Assembly (NCBI GenBank): GCA_963971225.1
Contig: OZ020269.1
Span: 30,731,783 to 30,795,782, forward strand
DNA: 64,000 nucleotides
Direction: 5' to 3'
DNA from: Melieria omissa
Lineage: Eukaryota; Arthropoda; Insecta; Diptera; Ulidiidae
In this document: positions 34,924-45,100 of the stretch, piece after piece
Layout: every line of letters begins with the position of its first letter
Numbering within the stretch: the first letter of the stretch is position 1
Notes under the pieces: generated by a model
What the model was told of the DNA's origin: nothing
Databases searched by the model: none
The model's input: only the letters and a program-made list of their open reading frames with translations
Program-made: the position numbers and the translations under genes

Positions 34924-35644
34924 GGGGGTCTTCTACCTTGTGGCCTCGTTTTTGATACTGTTTTTTGACAATAGATTGTAGGGGAACCAATAATGCAATC
35001 AAGGTTCGGTTTTTTGCATTGAATTCATTTATTTCTATACTTCCAACATTAATTTTTCTGAAATTTTACTGTCTCTAGTTTGACCGTGATTTGACCTTGA
35101 AATGTCCCTTACGAAAAATTTATACTAAAACGGTTGTCACGATTCAGCCCATGAAAGTCGTCTGAAACAAAAAAACCAAAATGATTTAGTTTCTTTATGA
35201 CTTTGGCTATCGTTTGACACGAGGTTTTTGAAAAATTCCAAAATTTCACGAAACAGGCAACAAACAAACAAAAATGTCTACGTTTTCAAGGTCAAGAATA
35301 GCTGTAAAAATCGTTAAAATGAAAAAAATCTAAAAAGCTCGTGTCAAACGATAGCCACATGTTTTCCGCAAATTTTGATATATCACTTTAGTTAATTGAT
35401 CAATTAGTTCTCGAGATATCTTGCCAACCAGTTGCAAAAACACAACTTTTGGGAAATTGCATTTAAAGTGGCGATGAGCGCTGCGATAACAGCATGCGGA
35501 GCTATATTCGATGACTCTAAAAACCCCGAAATAATAAGATTTCGGTTATACCCTTTGAATATTATATTTCTAGTACCTTCTAGGCCACAAAACTGCAAAA
35601 AAAATAAAATCGATTTTTTTGAACCAACAAGGTAGAAGACCCCC
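34924..35644. mobile_element. TTAA-flanked MITE, 721 bp
   Basis: Flanked by TTAA on both sides (34920-34923 and 35645-35648). Ends are inverted repeats GGGGGTCTTCTACCTTG and CAAGGTAGAAGACCCCC, perfect over 17 bp. TTAA duplication is the piggyBac signature, though the GGG start differs from the usual CCC. There is no transposase reading frame. Confidence 0.82.
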
Positions 35645-35649
35645 TTAAA

Positions 35650-36014
35650 AGACGGTTCCGTAAACAACTTTTAAACCCAGTACCAGTTAGAACCATATTT
35701 GCCACCCGAAACATTGCGTGTACCAATCATCCAATCATTGCATCTCCACCAATCATTGCATCTTCCAACAACTACTTGTTTCTGTCAATGACTTCAGTAC
35801 TTCACTTCTTACAAAGAAACCAGTAATTGGTTTGATTCGTGGATCACCTAGATTCGATTTGAAAAGTGGTATTTGCACTGATTGGATCACCTCAAAAGAC
35901 GTCAAATTTTTTGACGTGGAATCCTTATGCTGCCTGAAAAATTGCAAGAAAGTTGTAGCTAACAATGGACAACACTCTGAAAAATACAGTATTCCTATTT
36001 TTCGGAATAAAGGT
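35650..36014. other. Short gap between two TTAA-flanked elements
   Basis: Contains CCAATCATTGCATCT(C/T)CACCAATCATTGCATCT-like short direct repeats at about 35,727-35,763. The 107-codon plus-strand frame here has no supporting feature. Confidence 0.4.
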
Positions 36015-36018
36015 TTAA

Positions 36019-36227
36019 CTCTTTCGGAACTACTGGGATAATAGTTTTAAATTCCCCTCAAAACAATATTCATATCTTGTTTTTTCGATTGCGTTGTTCA
36101 CGCATAAAAGGATTATTTCAGAATTTGTGAGCATCCAATATAATTGTCTAACCCCAACAATCATAGTATGAGAATATTTCTGCTGAGAGTATTTTGGATT
36201 TCAAAATTAAACTCCGTCACGAAAGGG
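36019..36227. mobile_element. Small piggyBac-like MITE, 209 bp
   Basis: TTAA at 36015-36018 and 36228-36231. Inner ends are CTCTTTCG on the left and CGAAAGGG on the right, imperfect inverted repeats in the CCC...GGG style of piggyBac elements. Non-coding. Confidence 0.65.
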
Positions 36228-36659
36228 TTAAAGTGTCAAACAAAAATTTCAAAAAACTTATTTTTATTCCCAGACAGATGACAAGATTAATGAAAATTCA
36301 AATCTCACAAATGCGCATTGAAACTTTGTCAGAGAAACGATTAGTTTTCATATTCATTTTCAATTAATATGTTGACTATTTATTGGCCAGTTTCATCGAG
36401 CGAGCTTAAATAGAGAGAAAATAAAAGTTACCCTGCTGTCTGTCTTTGGTTTGGTTTGGTTTTTGGTATAAGACATTAGAGACTTGAAAAGGTGCTCAAT
36501 GTTCTTCAAGAAATGGTGTTAGCTGTTGCATTATCTGGTAGGATCCAAGTTGTACTTACAGAATCAATAGAAGTGTATCGTTCAGTTTTCAATTGCTTAG
36601 CACTTGAATGCCAAAGGAAGTAAAAATGACTCACTTTGAGGTCTTTTACAACAAATTTT

Positions 36660-36895
36660 ACTAGCAGAGCCCCGCTTCATTGCACACAAGTTTGAAGACA
36701 ATAGACCCATTCGATTAAGTTTTTTCATACAATAGCTTGACCCATGTTTTTCTCTTTTAGATCCCGAATTTTCCAAAAATCTCGCCTTAGAAAAAAAAAC
36801 GATTTTAAAGTGTCAAGTGTTAAAGTGTGTTTTTAAGTGTTTTAAAGTCAATCAGTCAGTCAGTTAGGACAAACAATTATACGTAAAAATAGGAT
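36660..36895. repeat. Dispersed element, copy 2 (short form)
   Basis: Starts with GCxTCATTGCACACAAGTTTGA and ends CAGTCAGTCAGTTAGGACAAAC, both matching the 32.1-33.0-kb element, but with far less internal minisatellite. Confidence 0.65.
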
Positions 36896-36899
36896 TGCA

Positions 36900-37740
36900 T
36901 GGCTTTCTTAAAGAAACTCGTTGGTAACATTTATCATTTAAAAAAATACAAAAAAAGAAAATTAAAATAAAATTAAATTTACAAAAATTATTAAAAAAAA
37001 ATAAAAATTTTTAATATTTTTTTAAAAGTGTTTTTCTTATTTTGTATAATGATTCGATATGGTCACTTAAGGTAGTTTCGATTTTCCGGTCATTATTTAT
37101 TCAGCATGTGTAATAAATATTTCACAGCACTTAATTTGTAAAAACCCATCCACTAATCATTCGAACAATTGAAAAGATCGTCAAAAACCCAGTCAAATTT
37201 ATTTGCATAATCTCAATATTTATTGTACACAAATGTTAGCTTTACAATGTTTTCATGAATGAATCAAGGCTAATAAAATGCAATGCAGTGGAAGAGAAAC
37301 AAACTGCAGGTACACACTAAAAGTGAACAAACAGCGACGAAGAGGTGCTGACACCGACTCACTAAATAAAATGAACTTCACATGCGTCGGTTGTGCAAAC
37401 AATGTGTAATTTCGATTTCAACAACAGCAGCATTACACCAACAACAACTTCGAGCGTTGCTTCTCGACTGGAGCTGCTCAAAAACCTATCAACCCTTGCG
37501 ATGTGATGCGTGCCGACAGTCTGGAAGCAAACGCAAACATTAAACGCCAACGAAAAACTGCAAAATAACAACAACAACACGCGTGAATGAAAGTAAACGT
37601 TTTCATACAGCAACTGATATTTGAATTAACAATTAACGCAATCTTCACTAACAACTAACGCCGTTGCCAACTACGAGAAGAAGTCTAGGAATTCGAGGCA
37701 TAAATGGCACAGAAGCTGCTTAGACGTGGCACAAGAAGTC
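36900..37740. other. Intergenic stretch upstream of the 37.9-kb gene
   Basis: AT-rich to about 37.3 kb, then GC-balanced with CAACAA-rich sequence. No gene supported. Confidence 0.4.
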
Positions 37741-37746
37741 TGCGCG

Positions 37747-37753
37747 TATAAAA
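37747..37753 (+). promoter_or_regulatory. TATA box of the 37.9-kb gene
   Basis: TATAAAA within GCGTATAAAAGCC. The 5' UTR is about 165 nt, the longest in the array. Confidence 0.78.
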
Positions 37754-37945
37754 GCCGACACGCACTTTTTGGCCAACAAAATCAATCAACGAATTTGAAA
37801 GGCGATTGGAGCAGCCAAAGCCAAAAAGGATTACAATTTGAAGAATTTCTACTACAAAAACATATATCGAACTATAATCGAATTGGAAACACATTCACAT
37901 TCACACAAAATCAGAAGAAGAACAAAAACAACAAATTATTGAAAC

Positions 37946-38302
37946 ATGAAATCGGTGACAATTGTTGGACTACTGTTTGTTGTGTTTGCTTACTGTGCGA
38001 GCGGCGTGTTGGCGCTACCTGTGACCGTGCCGGAGGATGCAGCTGTCAGCCTACTCGACTTGGAAAATGCCCATCGAAGTGCAGCTGATGCCGAATCGCC
38101 ATCAGCGCGTAGCACACGTGACCTGTTTGGTGGTTTTGGTGGCAAATTTGGCGGTTTTGGCAACAAATTGGGCGGTCTCGGCAATTTCGGCGGCCTGGGA
38201 CATGGTTTCAAAGGACTTGGCGGTTTCGGTGGATTGGGTCTTGGCAGCTTTCACGGCCTGGGAGGAGGCTTCAAGCCGTTCTTCGGCAAACTCTTTCGCT
38301 GA
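37946..38302 (+). CDS. Secreted cationic Gly/Leu/Phe/Lys-rich propeptide
   Basis: Encodes 118 residues. The signal peptide is about 1-23. The acidic pro-region (24-54) ends at RSTR (55-58). The predicted mature peptide (59-118) begins DLFGGFGGKFGGFG, alternates GGLG/GGFG with single Lys, Asn or His, and ends GGGFKPFFGKLFR. I count five Lys, one Arg, two His and one Asp in it, so it is net positive and amphipathic-looking with no cysteine. That composition fits known Gly-rich antimicrobial peptides of insects (inference). The upstream longer frame crosses the TATA box; the ATG at 37946 gives the signal peptide and has AAAC before it. AATAAA is at 38456-38461. Confidence 0.9.
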   Translation: MKSVTIVGLLFVVFAYCASGVLALPVTVPEDAAVSLLDLENAHRSAADAESPSARSTRDLFGGFGGKFGGFGNKLGGLGNFGGLGHGFKGLGGFGGLGLGSFHGLGGGFKPFFGKLFR

Positions 38303-38683
38303 GCTAATGAGCGGCGAGTGTGTACTGTAGTACAAAGCGACGACACTGCGAGCAAAATTAGGTCGAAATGCTGCTAATGCCAAATTTTATATTAATTCTA
38401 AATTTAATGAGTTTCCCACTTGGTAGGTATAAACAAATTTTATACTCGCTAACGAATAAAAGTGTACAAAATAAATAAAAATTTATAAAATTGAAAGTGG
38501 ATGCAGGATGCATTATTTTGTATCCTGAGCAGAGAGAAGGGAATCGGAATCATAAGTAGAGTTGATTTGGCAATGTTCGTTCACCTGTCTATTTGTCTGT
38601 CCATACATAGGTCTGTCAACCGGCTGGTTCGCGTAGCAGCTTTTGAAGTTACAAAGGCACTGAAAAAACTGTTTCAATTAAAA

Positions 38684-38689
38684 TTTATT
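38684..38689 (-). terminator. Poly(A) signal of the 38.7-39.4-kb gene
   Basis: TTTATT on plus (AATAAA on minus), 41 bp past the stop codon. A closer TTTATT at 38722-38727 is only 3 bp from the stop and less likely. Confidence 0.6.
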
Positions 38690-38729
38690 TTTTTAATGAT
38701 TTCAAAATTAATCTTAATATGTTTATTCA

Positions 38730-39358
38730 CTAATTTGTGCTTATTTCATCCATCACATTTGTTGCATTGTTTATATCAATTGCCGTTCCAATCAATTCAT
38801 TGCTACTTTCTAAATATTCCAATGGCTCATCGCGTGCTTGAAATTTGTCACTCAAAGCTCCATAATGCTCGCCACTATTCGCCGCTGTTTTTGTTGTTGT
38901 TTGATTTGTTTTTCTCGCTCTAAAGCGCGTTCTCCACTTTTGCAGTGGCCTCATTCTTGTGTGGCTGTCAGTTTGTAACGACATCTCTTTGATTGGTGTG
39001 CCGCCAGCCAAACGATGAATAGCGTTTTTTGCACCTTTGCGTACGCTGCCCATAATTTTTCTCAGGTTCGAGCGTATTTCATACAAAATATGATGCTGGG
39101 CAACTGAAAATCATAAACAAAGTATTTTCATAAAAATTAGTGTAGAAACAAATTGAACATAAATTTCTAAAATCTTTCGCAAGACTCCATGAAATTTTAC
39201 TTACACACAACAGTGGTATCGTCCTCTTCACCATCAGCTGCCAAAGGTGCCGTTTGTGCAATTCTTAGTTGACTCCTTTCAGCCGCACTGTGGTCTAAAG
39301 ATGCGCTCAGTGTGCACAGTGGGAGCAGCAACAACAACAGCTGGCAGCCACGCGTCAT
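38730..39358 (-). CDS. Secreted basic protein, two exons
   Basis: Minus-strand gene. Exon 1 is 39358-39205 and exon 2 is 39103-38730, with an intron of 101 bp. The donor is T|GTAAGT and the acceptor is TTTTCAG|TT; joining is phase 1 and keeps the frame open, giving 175 residues. Exon 1 starts with a Leu-rich signal peptide (MTRGCQLLLLLLPLCTLSA) followed by an acidic stretch (DGEEDDTT). Exon 2 starts with FAQHHILYEIRSNLRKIMG and continues with a basic region (SVRKGAKNAIHRLAGG, then KWRTRFRARK), and ends in an acidic/Asn-rich tail (DINNATNVMDEISTN). It is not Gly-rich and lacks the R-X-X-R pro-site in the usual place. It is the only gene in the array for which an intron is evident. Family not recognised. 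Confidence 0.8.
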
Positions 39359-39405
39359 TCGTCAAAGTCAATGCGTCAAATGGCACCGCACATCAAAAAC
39401 GATTC

Positions 39406-39412
39406 ATTTATA
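39406..39412 (-). promoter_or_regulatory. TATA box of the 38.7-39.4-kb gene
   Basis: Minus strand TATAAAT, 48 bp before the ATG of exon 1, supporting that exon assignment. Confidence 0.7.
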
Positions 39413-39979
39413 CGCGCCGCCAGCCACAACGCAAATTCGGCCACATTTCGAGTTTGTCATAAAACTTAATCAAAATTTAACGAGCGCCAGACTAAGTTGC
39501 AAGAGAAAATTGTAAAATAAAAGGTTTCTGCGCATTTTTTGTTTAGACAAATGCTTTCATTGTTGCGACGCTTTCGCTGCGATAGAAAACATTTTTACTT
39601 TATGAACTGCAAAATTTACATTTTTGTTGAATGTGTTGAATTTTAAGGCTCAGGAAAGTTATGTAATTTTAATTAAATTGCAGTCTACAACAAATTTTAG
39701 GTTTAGTTGAAGCAGTGAAATTAGTCACAGGGCCACAATAATTGGCTTTTGGCTCTTCATTGATTTTCTCAGTAATCTGACATTGATCACATTGATAGTT
39801 TTCATTTAAGTTAAAAAAAAACAAATACCATCAATCAGACACCATCGATCTAACACCATACATCAAATTTTGGAACATGTTTTTTTCAGTTTTTACTATC
39901 AATAATGCAACATTTATTTATTTGTTAACTTATCACACTTTACTCGTATCAGTTCTCATATTAGCATCAAATTTTCATC

Positions 39980-40387
39980 TCAACCATAAAATCCAAATCC
40001 GCCACCACGAACACGATTCACCACGCGCGTGCGAGTCACAACTCGCGTTCGCTGAAAGCCGCCACCGAAACCACCACCGTAGCCACCACCGAAACCACCA
40101 CCGTAACCACCGCCAAAGCCGCCGCCGCCGTATCCTCCACCAAAGAACGGCCGTGGTCGCGGCCTGTAGCCGCCAAATCCATACTGTGGATAGCCAAATT
40201 GACGCGTCTTGCGTTCGGCAGTGTTCTCGTGTCCTTGCGACTCCACCGACAGCACTTCCACCAATTGCTCGTCCGGTGCCAATGTTGTGCTTTCCATGTC
40301 TGCGATCTCTTCCTCCTGCGCTCCTGTGGCCACAATGAGGGCCAGCAAGCTGACCAGCCAGAAACCACACCAACTCGGCAGACGCAT
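39980..40387 (-). CDS. Secreted Gly/Tyr/Arg-rich propeptide (paralogue of 22.7-kb gene)
   Basis: Encodes 135 residues on the minus strand. The signal peptide is about 1-23 (MRLPSWCGFWLVSLLALIVA). The acidic pro-region (24-58) includes VESQGHENTAERKTRQFG, with the furin-type site RKTR at 59-62; the 22.7-kb gene has the aligned QGHANEGERLTRQFG. The mature part starts QFGYPQYGFGGYRPRPRPFF, then GGGYGGGFGGG repeats, then a basic block QRTRVVTRTRVVNRVRGG that contains further dibasic-like sites, ending GGFGFYG. I chose the ATG at 40387 because it opens the signal peptide; an upstream in-frame start would add 17 polar residues before it. Poly(A) signals (TTTATT) at 39913-39922. Function unknown. 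Confidence 0.9.
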   Translation of the reverse strand: MRLPSWCGFWLVSLLALIVATGAQEEEIADMESTTLAPDEQLVEVLSVESQGHENTAERKTRQFGYPQYGFGGYRPRPRPFFGGGYGGGGFGGGYGGGFGGGYGGGFGGGFQRTRVVTRTRVVNRVRGGGFGFYG

Positions 40388-40452
40388 GTTTTGGGTTCTT
40401 GAATTTTGAAATTGCTCAACGCGACTAACAGCAACCAATGTGATTGCAAGAA

Positions 40453-40459
40453 ATTTATA
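40453..40459 (-). promoter_or_regulatory. TATA box of the 40.0-40.4-kb gene
   Basis: Minus strand TATAAAT, 66 bp before the ATG. Confidence 0.72.
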
Positions 40460-41079
40460 TGAATTGCTGGCGAGTTCAATTACATTTTGTCATTGAAAGC
40501 AAAACACTTAGTCGTCCATTGCTGCGAGCAATGCAGAATTTTATAGTAATTTCGATAAGCAATTTGACAAGAAGGAAATAATAAACAAACACGGCACAGT
40601 GGTGCAAATGTCAATGCTGCTTTATAATTTATTGCAAATACTATAAATAATTTTAAACGATTTTTCAAAAACACAAAACCTGCATTGCCTCACTGTATCG
40701 CACTCGAATGTTCATGCTTGACGTATTACTTAACCAATCAAATCTTTGTTGAGCATATTTTGTTTACAGCTTCGCCGCAATACAATCGTTAACATGCAAC
40801 GTCATTGTATGCGTTTTTTTTATTAATAGTTTTTTTTTATTTTTTATTTTTTTTTTTGGGGAAAAAATTATTTTCGGCAGCTTATTAGCGGTCAGTCGGC
40901 GTTTCAATTATCTGTCAATAAATTTGGCGCTACAACACAATGTGAAGGCAATAATTTTGAAATAATTTAAAATGAAATAAATAATAAAATAAAATAACAA
41001 AAAAAACCTTGTTGAGACCCATCCAAAAGGTTTTACGTAGGCTGCCTTTTATATTTTTTCAATAGGGATTGTCTAGTAA

Positions 41080-42115
41080 GTTAACGAAAAATCTGAGAAT
41101 GCCATTGAAAAGTTTGTCATTTTTTACCATAAACATGCTTAGAACATTTTGATGCTCAAGCGCTCTTTGTGTTGTTTACACTGACTTGAAAAATTCATCT
41201 CGGTCAAAAAATGGATTTAACTCGTGAACATTTTCAAGCAATAATTTTTTACGATTTCCGAAGTGAATAATCTAAACAACAGTGCTTCGATCACCTTCAT
41301 TCGGCATTTGGTAATAAAGCACCAACCCTCAAGACGATTTATAGCTGGTTTAACGAATTCAAGCCTGGTCGCCGTTTGCTCCAGGACGAATTTCGTGAAG
41401 GTCGTCCGAAATCGGTCATTCTGCCAGAAGCCATCGATGCTGTGCGTGAACTGATAATGAAAGATCGTCAGGTGACATACCGTGAGATAGAGGCATCCTT
41501 GGGCATTAGTTATACGGCCGAGAATTCGATATTGCATGCACATTTAGCTGTCAGAAAGATTTGTTCTCGTTGGATCCCGCATAATTTGGCAATCGCTCAA
41601 AGAAGGCTCGTGTCGATTGATGCAAAGAAATGATGGAAAAATTCGTTATAACAAAAGACGTTTTTAAGTTCGTGACAGTTGGCGAATCATGGATATATGC
41701 GTATGAGGGCGAAACAAAACAGCAATCGACCGTGTGGGTCTTCCAAGACGAGCCAAATCCAACAAAAGTTGTTCGGGCACGCAGCACATCGAAGAAAATG
41801 GTCGCCTGTTTCTTTGGCAAAACTGGTTATGTGGCTACTGTGTCATTAGAGCAATTTGTTGGACAGAAGTGTTTAATGAAATGAAAAAAAAAAATAGCGT
41901 GTTCAACGATTTTCATCGCCAGAAGATGCTGCTGATGCATTCATGTTTTGGTTGTGTCTCAATCGGAGTGGAAAAAGTGCTGCGACAACTGGTTTGAGTA
42001 CATTCAAAAGTGTATAAATCTTCAAGGAAAATACCTTGAAAAGCAATAAAACCATTTTTGATGATAACAAAATGTATTTTCATCCTTTTTGAAAACATAT
42101 AAATGGCAACTCTCG
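41080..42115 (+). pseudogene. Mariner transposon with a broken transposase
   Basis: Begins with MDLTREHFQAIIFYDF at 41,211, the typical start of one mariner transposase lineage, then a stop. Then LLQDEFREGRPKSVILPEAI, REIEASLGIS, VRKICSRWIPHNLAIAQRR and GESWIYAYEGETKQQSTVWV follow in shifting frames. The middle with the last catalytic aspartates is deleted, and the C-terminal tail (QSEWKKCCDNWFEYIQKCIN, about 41,958-42,020) follows in another frame. GAGAxTTGCCATT-like words near both ends are candidate terminal repeats. Non-functional; the boundaries are approximate. Confidence 0.8.
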
Positions 42116-42116
42116 T

Positions 42117-42827
42117 ATAGACGTGAAACTAGAGATCATTCAAAGTAACATGGCATACTCTTCAAAATTTTAAGGACATATTTGAAAGCATTTATTTCCA
42201 TATTTGTGATTGTACAATGGTGAAGAAATGGGCATCAAATGAAAGAAAATAATTGTTGCCTTTAGACTATGTATCCTATTTTGAACTTTCAAGGCCAAAA
42301 TGTGTCACTAAGGTCTTTTCAAATATGTATTCTTTAATATAATATATAAGTTTTTAACGAATGCTTTTGAAAAATATAGTTTTCTGTAGTTTAATACCTA
42401 AAAATTTTATTGTTCTACGATTATTGGTTTAGAGTTAAAAAACATGTTTCCATTCATAAGCAAGGAATTAGTTTGGAATACACATTAATGTTTTGTCCAT
42501 AAATTTAGATAGAAAAATATAATTTTGATATATTGTGCTAGAAATAACTGACATATTTTGCTTCTGAAAGTACCAAATATTATCTATTTGGTACTTTTAG
42601 ACAAAAAGTGACTAGTTCCATCTTTTATTATATATTTCTATTATCTATTATTATCTATTAGTTACCCACAGCTTAATTATGGCACAACCGCAAGAATTAA
42701 AAAAACCATTTGAAAGATGTATATGATTAAAACTTTAAAGTCCTTTTAAAAGGACAATGAAAAAACAATTTAAGTTTTTCTAGTATAACAGGTTACTAAG
42801 GATGATCTCTAGTTTCAGACCTTTATC
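42117..42827. mobile_element. Inverted-repeat MITE, family 1 copy b
   Basis: The left end TGAAACTAGAGATCATTCAA then GTAAC is mirrored on the right (reverse strand TGAAACTAGAGATCATCCTT then GTAAC). The core is AT-rich and non-coding. It abuts the mariner remnant. A solitary matching end (GATCTCTAGTTTCACCCC) occurs at about 56,979. Confidence 0.7.
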
Positions 42828-42829
42828 AC

Positions 42830-43305
42830 TTTATGGATGGTTCGAAAGTGCTGTGGCACAGTGCTTTAAAATTATGAGTAATGTAAATTAATCTAAAGTT
42901 AATTGAGAGAATTTGAAATTGTTACCACGAATAGTCTTTATAAGCTTTTTCCTTGTGATCCATTGCGGGGTAAAGTGAACTCTCTAAATTTTCAATTACT
43001 TTTTATCATTTAAGTTTCAACATAAGTAGTGATTGTTTTCTGATCGCCCACGCACTTGTGTACAGCATCAAAAATGTCAATGTTACCGCTCAAATATTGT
43101 GCTTAATTTGTTGCTATTGTAGTTGACATGAAATCAATTTAAATCATTAGAGTAAAAACAAAATTTATTGTGCTCCTTCAGTAGCAAATTGTGCAAACTA
43201 CACAAAAGCGCCGTAATTCGTTATTCCAAATAATAATTCTTGAATTACTTTGGGAATTCCAATTCCAACAATATTTGACATTAAACATATAACGCAATTA
43301 TAAAT
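42830..43305. other. Intergenic stretch
   Basis: AT-rich, nothing supported except the poly(A) signal of the next minus-strand gene at its right edge. Confidence 0.4.
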
Positions 43306-43362
43306 TATATTTTATTAATTAATTGCATGGAATTTACTTCGTTTTCGTTCGAGTTGTAAATT

Positions 43363-43920
43363 TTAGCCAATGAAACCGCCACCGATGCCGCCAAAACCGA
43401 ATCCTTTGACTTGATAGCTCTGATGAAACTTGCCAAAGCCGCCAGCACCAAAGCCGCCAAAACCACCGCCAGTGCCATAACTGCTGAGACCAGTGCCAGC
43501 GCCATAGCCGCTCAGACCTCCACCGTAACCGCCATAGCCGCCATATCCACCATATCCACCATAGCCATAGCCGCCCGAATATGATGGAATCGCCTGCACC
43601 GTGGAAATGCTCGACACCACCGGCACAGTGGTCACCACGGGCACCGTCTGTACAATGGGCACACTATAAACTGGCGTACTAACAACGCTCGTACCCAAGC
43701 CACCACCAATGCCCACTCCACCTATGCCGCCGCCACCAAAGATGTGACGCGCTACACGCGGAGCGCTGCCATCGCCCGTCTCAGGTTTAGCGTCTCCATT
43801 ATTGGCCAGTAATGGCTGGCCAGCAATTGGTTGCGTCAAGACTTGCTGCAATTGTAGCACCACAAAAACAACTAATGCCAATACTCGAATATTCATGGAG
43901 CTGCTGTTGCCATATGACAT
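43363..43920 (-). CDS. Secreted Val-Pro/Gly-rich propeptide with QSY motif
   Basis: Encodes 185 residues from the ATG at 43920 (good AAA context). An alternative in-frame ATG at 43896 gives 177 residues and a more usual signal peptide (MNIRVLALVVFVVLQLQQVL). The pro-region contains PRVAR (54-58), the furin-type site, before HIFGGGG. Then comes a Val/Pro/Thr/Ser stretch with VPIVQTVPVVTTVPVVSS (88-105), a GYGG repeat (116-134), a Gly-rich part, and a conserved tail GFGKFHQSYQVKGFGFGG. Both the VPVV stretch and the QSY tail recur in the divergent + gene at 46.3 kb. Minus-strand AATAAA at 43316-43311. Family unknown; a cuticle or other matrix role is possible. Confidence 0.88.
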   Translation of the reverse strand: MSYGNSSSMNIRVLALVVFVVLQLQQVLTQPIAGQPLLANNGDAKPETGDGSAPRVARHIFGGGGIGGVGIGGGLGTSVVSTPVYSVPIVQTVPVVTTVPVVSSISTVQAIPSYSGGYGYGGYGGYGGYGGYGGGLSGYGAGTGLSSYGTGGGFGGFGAGGFGKFHQSYQVKGFGFGGIGGGFIG

Positions 43921-44010
43921 TTTCCACGCTGCGTTGTTGCGCCCGATTCGCTTTTGGCTGCAACGCAAAACACTTAAATTGGTTCAAATTTGATTCGAAC
44001 TTGACTGCAC

Positions 44011-44017
44011 GTTTATA
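44011..44017 (-). promoter_or_regulatory. TATA box of the 43.4-43.9-kb gene
   Basis: Minus strand TATAAAC, 91 bp before the ATG at 43920. Confidence 0.68.
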
Positions 44018-44519
44018 ACTTTTATCTTTTCAAAATATTTGCTGCAATATCTCGCAATAACTCGCGCTGTGGCTATGCGGTCCAGTCTGTCTGATGGTCG
44101 ACGCCGGCGAGTTGAATTTGGCAACATGAGCGCTTCGTTTTTATTTATGCAAATAACTGAAAATGCTGGCTTTCGTGCATTGCGCGTAAATATGTGCAAA
44201 ATTTGCCTTATCAATTTACACCCCGGCAAAGGCAAATACTGAGCACAAGAAAACCCAGCTTTTCTGAGCATTGAACGATGGTAGCCTCAAGTAAATCACA
44301 CAGATTAAGGCGAAAGCTCGGCTATAAATAAGTCAACGATTTGGGCAACTGAAGAGTTGAGCCATGTACAGAGGTTGGCCACGAAGCTGGGTTAAAGGTT
44401 TTAATAGACACATCTCTCGCCTTCGAGGTTAATTCAGTAAGAAAAACGATTTATTCTCTCTTTTCATGGCTTATTTGTGTTGCTCTAAAAGGTCTCTTGA
44501 ACGAGGAATAAGAGGGCAG

Positions 44520-45100
44520 CGTCATAAGTGTTTTTGCGGATGAATCTTTAATGAATGGCAGGTTCCTGAAATTAACCGATCGATGCTTAATTCATTCATT
44601 GGATCAACCTTTAAAGCTGCTCTTGAATGTGTCAAAAAATTCTAGAGACACATCCGAGATAACAAAGTAGATATACTTTGGGGAACAAAGTACCTATGTG
44701 GGTACAAGGACATGTCTTTATGGATAAAAATGATCTGGCAGATGGTCGACATAGCTAAGAAAGGATCAGAATAAGACTTTTCTGGATATAAACTGAGAAT
44801 TGGACTAAACAATTTCAGGGTTGAGAATCTGGTAGACAGTTGAGTGACCTCAGTACATCATGAAAAGTGAATTGGAATGAATAATTGTAGACAATCTCGG
44901 GCAGTCTTGTGCCAATTATGGCTGACTGTATTTAAAGCGGGTTACAGTAACTTCAGAAGATACTTGAGAACGTTTACGTGGGAGTTACTTTACTACTTTG
45001 CTTCGAAGATGACAAGAAACCCGCGCACATTTCGTGCGAGTGTCCAGCTCTCTCGGGTAGAAGGATGTGCTTACTGGGACAACCATTCATAAAAGAAAAA
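44520..45100 (+). pseudogene. Non-LTR retrotransposon RNase H and zinc-knuckle tail remnant
   Basis: Around 44,695-44,745 a plus-strand frame reads MWVQGHVFMDKNDLAD, matching the WVxGHxxIxxNExAD core of retrotransposon RNase H. Near 45,008-45,070 another frame reads EDDKKPAHISCECPALSG, the usual Cys/His-containing tail. Frames are broken in between. It belongs to the same broad group as the fragment at 1.4-1.9 kb, but in the opposite orientation. Confidence 0.65.

Noticed and set aside
35718..36041. 107-codon frame near TTAA elements, considered as a piggyBac transposase remnant
   Set aside because: No catalytic residues or alignable block could be identified, and it overlaps the edge of a MITE.
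38501..38923. Hydrophobic plus-strand frame over the 38.7-39.4-kb gene
   Set aside because: Antisense shadow; the minus-strand reading has a signal-peptide exon, correct splice sites and a TATA box.
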